Source of the DNA: Campylobacterota bacterium | Lineage (GTDB): Bacteria; Campylobacterota; Campylobacteria; Campylobacterales; Sulfurovaceae | DNA: 9,442 bases | Direction: 5' to 3' | Assembly: GCA_003646525.1 (NCBI GenBank) | Contig: QMKU01000031.1 | Span: 1 to 9,442, forward strand | In this document: one piece after another, positions 6,048 to 9,442 of the stretch | How the letters are laid out: each line of letters begins with the position of its first letter | Numbering within the stretch: position 1 is the first letter of the stretch | The notes under the pieces: generated by a model | What the model was told of the DNA's origin: nothing | Seen by the model: the letters and a program-made list of their open reading frames with translations, nothing else | Databases searched by the model: none | Made by a program: the position numbers and the translations under genes

Positions 6048-8681
6048 ATGCTAAAAAACATTATAAATATTTTCGGTTCAGCAAATGATAGACTCGTCAA
6101 GAAATATCTCAAACATGCCAACATGATAAATGCACTTGAGTCATTTTATGAGCCTATGAGTGATGAAGAACTCCAAGAAGCTTTTGCAACACTTAAACAA
6201 GAGGTCAATGAGGAAAAACGGACACTTGATAGCGCACTCAATGACTCTTTTGCCATCACTAGAGAAGTATCAAAGAGAGTATTAGGATTGCGTCACTACG
6301 ATGTACAGTTGGTTGGGGGTATCGTACTTCACAACGGAGATATCGCTGAGATGAAAACTGGTGAGGGAAAAACACTTGCCGCAACCCTCTCTGTCGTTCT
6401 CAATGCGATGAGTGGGCATGGTGTCCATGTCGTGACTGTGAATGACTATCTTGCCAGCAGGGATGCGGAAGATATGGGGAAACTCTATTCATTTTTGGGC
6501 TACTCGACAGGATGTATCACGACAGACATCCATGACGAAATGACACGAAAAGCACAATATGATGCTGATATCACTTATGGCACCAATAACGAATATGGCT
6601 TTGACTATCTTCGTGATAATATGAAAGTTCGTGCTAATGAAAAAGTCCAGAGAGAGCACAACTATGCGATCGTTGATGAAGTAGATTCAATTCTCGTTGA
6701 TGAAGCACGGACACCATTGATCATCTCAGGTCCTACACAGAGAGATACCAATCATTATCCTCAAGCAGATGAGATCGCCATACAGATGGAAAAAGGTGAA
6801 AAAGAGGAGACCAAACCCGGCGAACCTGAGATCACAACTGGTGACTTCATCGTCGATGAGAAAAACAGAGTCATCATCATGACAGAACAAGGATTAGAGA
6901 AGGCACAGAATCTTTTCGGTGTTGACAATCTCTATAGTCTTGAAAATGCTATCCTCTCTCATCATCTTGACCAAGCACTCAAGGCACATTATCTCTTTGA
7001 AATAGATGTTGACTATGTCATCAATAATGATGAAATCATCATTGTCGATGAGTTCACTGGACGACTTTCTGAGGGGCGACGATATAGCGAAGGACTACAT
7101 CAGGCACTCGAAGCCAAAGAGGGTGTAGAGATACAAGAAGAGTCTCAGACACTTGCTGAGATCACTTATCAAAACTTTTTCAGACTCTATGGGAAACTTG
7201 CAGGCATGACTGGTACGGCACAGACTGAAGCGACAGAGTTTGCGCAGATATACAACCTCGAAGTCATCTCTATCCCAACCAATGTTCCCGTCATGAGACT
7301 AGATGAAAATGACCTCATCTACAATACAGAGGGAGAGAAGCTGGATGCTGTCGTCAAAAAAGTCAAAGAGTTGCATGCCAAAGGACAGCCGGTATTGATC
7401 GGTACTGCCTCGATCGAAAAGAGTGAGCTCATCGACAAGCGACTAAAAAAAGAAAAAATACCACACAATATCCTCAATGCCAAAAACCATGAGCACGAAG
7501 CACAGGTCATCATGGATGCTGGACAAAAAGCAGCTGTCACTGTCGCAACCAACATGGCAGGACGGGGTGTTGACATCAAACTCACAGATGAAGTCAAAAG
7601 CTTGGGTGGTCTCTATATCCTAGGCACAGAGAGACACGAAAGCCGTAGGATCGACAATCAACTACGCGGACGAAGCGGACGACAGGGGGATGCAGGAGAG
7701 AGTCAGTTTTATCTCAGTCTCGATGATAACTTACTCAGAATTTTTGGTGGTGAAAAGATCAGAAATATTATGAGTCGTTTAGGTGTCGAAGAGGGTGAGT
7801 ATATCGACTCAAAAATCGTCACAAGAAGTGTAGAGAAGGCGCAAAAAAAAGTTGAGAATATGCACTATGAATCACGAAAAAATATTCTAGAATACGATGA
7901 TGTCGCCAATCACCAACGAAAAGCAATCTATGCCTTCCGTAATCAACTCCTAGATCCTGACTATGATATCGCAACCAAAATTCAGGAGAATAGAGCTGAA
8001 TATATCAATGGTCGTTTGATGGAGTGTGAAATATTTGAAGGAGCACAGAGAGAAGATTTCAATCTCAAAAAACTCTCTGGACTTATCAGGGAGGAGTTAA
8101 ATGTTGATTTTCCCGAAGCACAATTTCAAGATAAAGATCGAGAAAGTATCTACACGACAATAACCGAAACACTTGAAAAACATTATGAAGAAAAAATGTC
8201 TGTCATCGATCCTGAACAACGCGCTGAGATAGAGAGTGTCCTCTATCTCAGAGTTCTCGATCCAGAGTGGAGAGATCACCTCTATGAGATGGATGTTCTC
8301 AAGACAGGTATTGGACTCCGAGGATACAACCAAAAAGATCCATTGACCGAATACAAACAAGATAGCTACAAACTCTTTCAGGATTTGATACAGCGTATCA
8401 AATTTGAAGCGATCAAAATCCTGCATCTTGTGCAGTTTGACTTTCAAAGTCAAGAAGAAGAACGACAGGCAGTCGAAGAGATCAAAAATGAACTTGAAAG
8501 CAACATAGAAGATACAACTCTCAATCAATCCTATGAAGAGGGCGACATCGCAGAGACAGCTACTCGACCGATTACAGGAACCAAAAAACCAAAAAGAAAT
8601 GACCCCTGCCCTTGTGGTAGTGGCAAAAAATATAAAAACTGTTGTGGCAAAAGTGGACCAAAAAAAGGTCTGCTCGCCTAA
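6048..8681 (+). CDS. secA: SecA, preprotein translocase ATPase
   Basis: This 877-residue motor drives ATP-dependent translocation of preproteins through SecYEG at the inner membrane. The order of domains is complete. NBD1 has Walker A MKTGEGKT (102-109) and the Walker B aspartates DEVDS (210-214). The preprotein cross-linking domain lies at about 228-370. VDEFTGR (333-339) is followed by NBD2 with GMTGTA (386-391), [22 protein letters not shown] (500-512) and RGRSGRQGD (540-548). The helical scaffold and wing domains follow ([12 protein letters not shown] and [12 protein letters not shown]). The C-terminal SEC-C zinc motif is C854-P-C856-(8)-C865-C866, the CXCX8CC variant, for zinc and SecB/ribosome binding. 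The start is the canonical MLKNII..GSANDR ATG with a weak AGGA 11 nt upstream. The gene is divergent from lolA and abuts the Lol permease gene. Length is normal for the phylum. Confidence 0.98.
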   Translation: MLKNIINIFGSANDRLVKKYLKHANMINALESFYEPMSDEELQEAFATLKQEVNEEKRTLDSALNDSFAITREVSKRVLGLRHYDVQLVGGIVLHNGDIAEMKTGEGKTLAATLSVVLNAMSGHGVHVVTVNDYLASRDAEDMGKLYSFLGYSTGCITTDIHDEMTRKAQYDADITYGTNNEYGFDYLRDNMKVRANEKVQREHNYAIVDEVDSILVDEARTPLIISGPTQRDTNHYPQADEIAIQMEKGEKEETKPGEPEITTGDFIVDEKNRVIIMTEQGLEKAQNLFGVDNLYSLENAILSHHLDQALKAHYLFEIDVDYVINNDEIIIVDEFTGRLSEGRRYSEGLHQALEAKEGVEIQEESQTLAEITYQNFFRLYGKLAGMTGTAQTEATEFAQIYNLEVISIPTNVPVMRLDENDLIYNTEGEKLDAVVKKVKELHAKGQPVLIGTASIEKSELIDKRLKKEKIPHNILNAKNHEHEAQVIMDAGQKAAVTVATNMAGRGVDIKLTDEVKSLGGLYILGTERHESRRIDNQLRGRSGRQGDAGESQFYLSLDDNLLRIFGGEKIRNIMSRLGVEEGEYIDSKIVTRSVEKAQKKVENMHYESRKNILEYDDVANHQRKAIYAFRNQLLDPDYDIATKIQENRAEYINGRLMECEIFEGAQREDFNLKKLSGLIREELNVDFPEAQFQDKDRESIYTTITETLEKHYEEKMSVIDPEQRAEIESVLYLRVLDPEWRDHLYEMDVLKTGIGLRGYNQKDPLTEYKQDSYKLFQDLIQRIKFEAIKILHLVQFDFQSQEEERQAVEEIKNELESNIEDTTLNQSYEEGDIAETATRPITGTKKPKRNDPCPCGSGKKYKNCCGKSGPKKGLLA

Positions 8682-9442
8682 ATGAGTAGAAATTTGCCAA
8701 ACAGACTGTTTGTCCGAAAGATCATCCGTCACTACCTGCGCTATGATAGGGACAATCCTTTCATTTTCATATCTGCACTACTCTCTTTTTTGGGAATCGC
8801 TGCAGGTGTGATGGTACTGATGATCGCTATGGGAATCATGAACGGTACACAAAAAGAGTTCAGAGAGAGACTTTTTGTTATGAATTATCCTCTCACTATC
8901 CTTCCTATGGCTCAAGATGCTGTCAACGACACACTCATACTGAAGCTCAAAGAGACATTTCCTCATCTTCAATTTAGTCCCTACTACAGCACACAAGTTA
9001 TCAGCAAAAATGATGGTGTTGTTCAGGGAAGTATGCTCTATGGTATCGATTTTGCCAAAGAAGCCAAGATCAATCCAGTTTTTTCAAAAGCAGGAGCTAA
9101 AGGAGATGGAAAATATAGAGTAGTTATCGGAGATTCGCTCGCCAATGAATTGAATGCCTACACAGATGACAAAGTAACCCTCTATTTTTCTGAACAACAA
9201 GCCATAGGATTTGCGACGATGCCACTGCAAAAACGCTTTTTGGTTGATGCTGTTTTTGATTCTGGACTCAATGCATATGATAAAGCGATCATGTACACTA
9301 CCCTCGAAGCTTTTGAGAAATTGCTCAAACGAGAAGCAGGTATCTATGATGGTCTACATATTTTTTGTGAAAAACCACTCAAAGAGATCGAAAAAATCCG
9401 ACAAATACTTCCAGAAACTATGATCATAGAGGGGTGGTGGCA
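8682..9442 (+). CDS. Lol-type ABC transporter permease (LolC/LolE/LolF family), 3' end beyond the window
   Basis: The start ATG directly follows the secA TAA with no gap and in the same frame; 253 codons are present with no stop. The N-terminus is cytosolic and basic (FVRKIIRHYLRYDRDN), followed by one transmembrane segment (about 27-53) running into AMGIMNGTQKEFRERL, the LolC/E signature region (MNG-(F/T)-Q-x-E-x-R). A large periplasmic domain then begins (about 60-253 and on), with YGIDF, YRVVIGDSLANELN, DKVTLYF and VFDSGLNAYDKAIMYTTLEAFEKLL, matching the MacB/LolC-type core. The protein extracts lipoproteins from the inner membrane with LolD and passes them to LolA. Many Campylobacterota have one LolF-like permease rather than a LolC/LolE pair, so the exact symbol is left open. 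A poor AAGG lies about 13 nt upstream, so translation probably relies on coupling to secA. Confidence 0.9.
   Translation, partial: MSRNLPNRLFVRKIIRHYLRYDRDNPFIFISALLSFLGIAAGVMVLMIAMGIMNGTQKEFRERLFVMNYPLTILPMAQDAVNDTLILKLKETFPHLQFSPYYSTQVISKNDGVVQGSMLYGIDFAKEAKINPVFSKAGAKGDGKYRVVIGDSLANELNAYTDDKVTLYFSEQQAIGFATMPLQKRFLVDAVFDSGLNAYDKAIMYTTLEAFEKLLKREAGIYDGLHIFCEKPLKEIEKIRQILPETMIIEGWW

Noticed and set aside
7319..7597. Minus-strand open frame of 92 codons inside secA
   Set aside because: It is a shadow of secA in an opposite frame, rich in Ser, Thr and Cys with no domain.
8097..8732. Minus-strand open frame of 211 codons across the secA 3' end
   Set aside because: It is antisense to conserved SecA C-terminal domains and the permease start; its Phe- and Cys-rich composition is typical of a shadow frame.
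8778..8996. Minus-strand open frame of 72 codons within the Lol permease gene
   Set aside because: It is opposite a well-recognised LolC/E-type coding region and has no SD or family match.
9211..9423. Plus-strand open frame of 70 codons overlapping the Lol permease gene
   Set aside because: It lies in another frame of the permease gene, which remains open through this region with family-like sequence.
1..9442. CRISPR array, tRNA or rRNA genes, insertion sequence or defence genes
   Set aside because: No regularly spaced direct repeats, no cloverleaf-like or rRNA-like stretch, and no transposase or defence-type coding region were seen on either strand.

Overview
The window looks like chromosomal DNA of a Campylobacterota (Epsilonproteobacteria), probably a free-living Sulfurovum- or Sulfurimonas-like lineage. 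The grounds are an A+T-rich genome, a SecA with the GRGVDIKL form of the helicase motif, and the divergent lolA / secA / Lol-permease order, which matches what I recall of Campylobacter jejuni (Cj0943, Cj0942c, Cj0941c). The genus is inference; there is no rRNA or other strong taxonomic marker here.

Layout: (1) Positions 1-3627, minus strand: one very long, A+T-rich, modular secreted or surface protein gene. It starts at 3627 with a signal peptide and runs off the left edge. A -1 frame change at about 2170-2181 splits it into a 485-residue 5' part (PKD/Ig-like, He_PIG-like and the first half of a HIM-like domain) and a 3' part of more than 720 residues (rest of the HIM-like domain, Ig-like module, FG-GAP-like repeats, a second Ig-like module, and a DUF1566/Lcl_C-like domain at the edge). 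A good sigma-70 type promoter precedes it. (2) Positions 3628-3891: a gene-free spacer with that promoter, a strong minus-strand terminator, and a bulged 10-bp hairpin between the terminator and the next gene. (3) Positions 3892-5846, minus strand: a two-gene operon, lolA (TTG start) then an RmuC-family gene (GTG start), separated by 2 nt, with the second gene's ribosome binding site inside the end of lolA. (4) Positions 5847-6047: the divergent promoter region. (5) Positions 6048-9442, plus strand: complete secA, followed with no gap by a Lol-type ABC permease cut by the right edge.

The central block joins protein export with lipoprotein sorting. SecA powers Sec translocation of precursors, the LolC/E/F-type permease releases mature lipoproteins from the inner membrane, and LolA carries them across the periplasm. 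The RmuC-family protein sits in the lolA operon without an obvious functional link. The left-hand surface protein is itself a predicted Sec substrate, but it differs in composition and codon choice from the housekeeping block and looks like an accessory or fast-evolving gene.

No clearly new defence system, CRISPR array, RNA gene or insertion sequence was found. The points most worth a second look are the frame break inside a conserved domain of the giant surface protein, the RmuC homologue that seems to lack the usual lysine of its nuclease-like motif, and the structured 3' region after rmuC.
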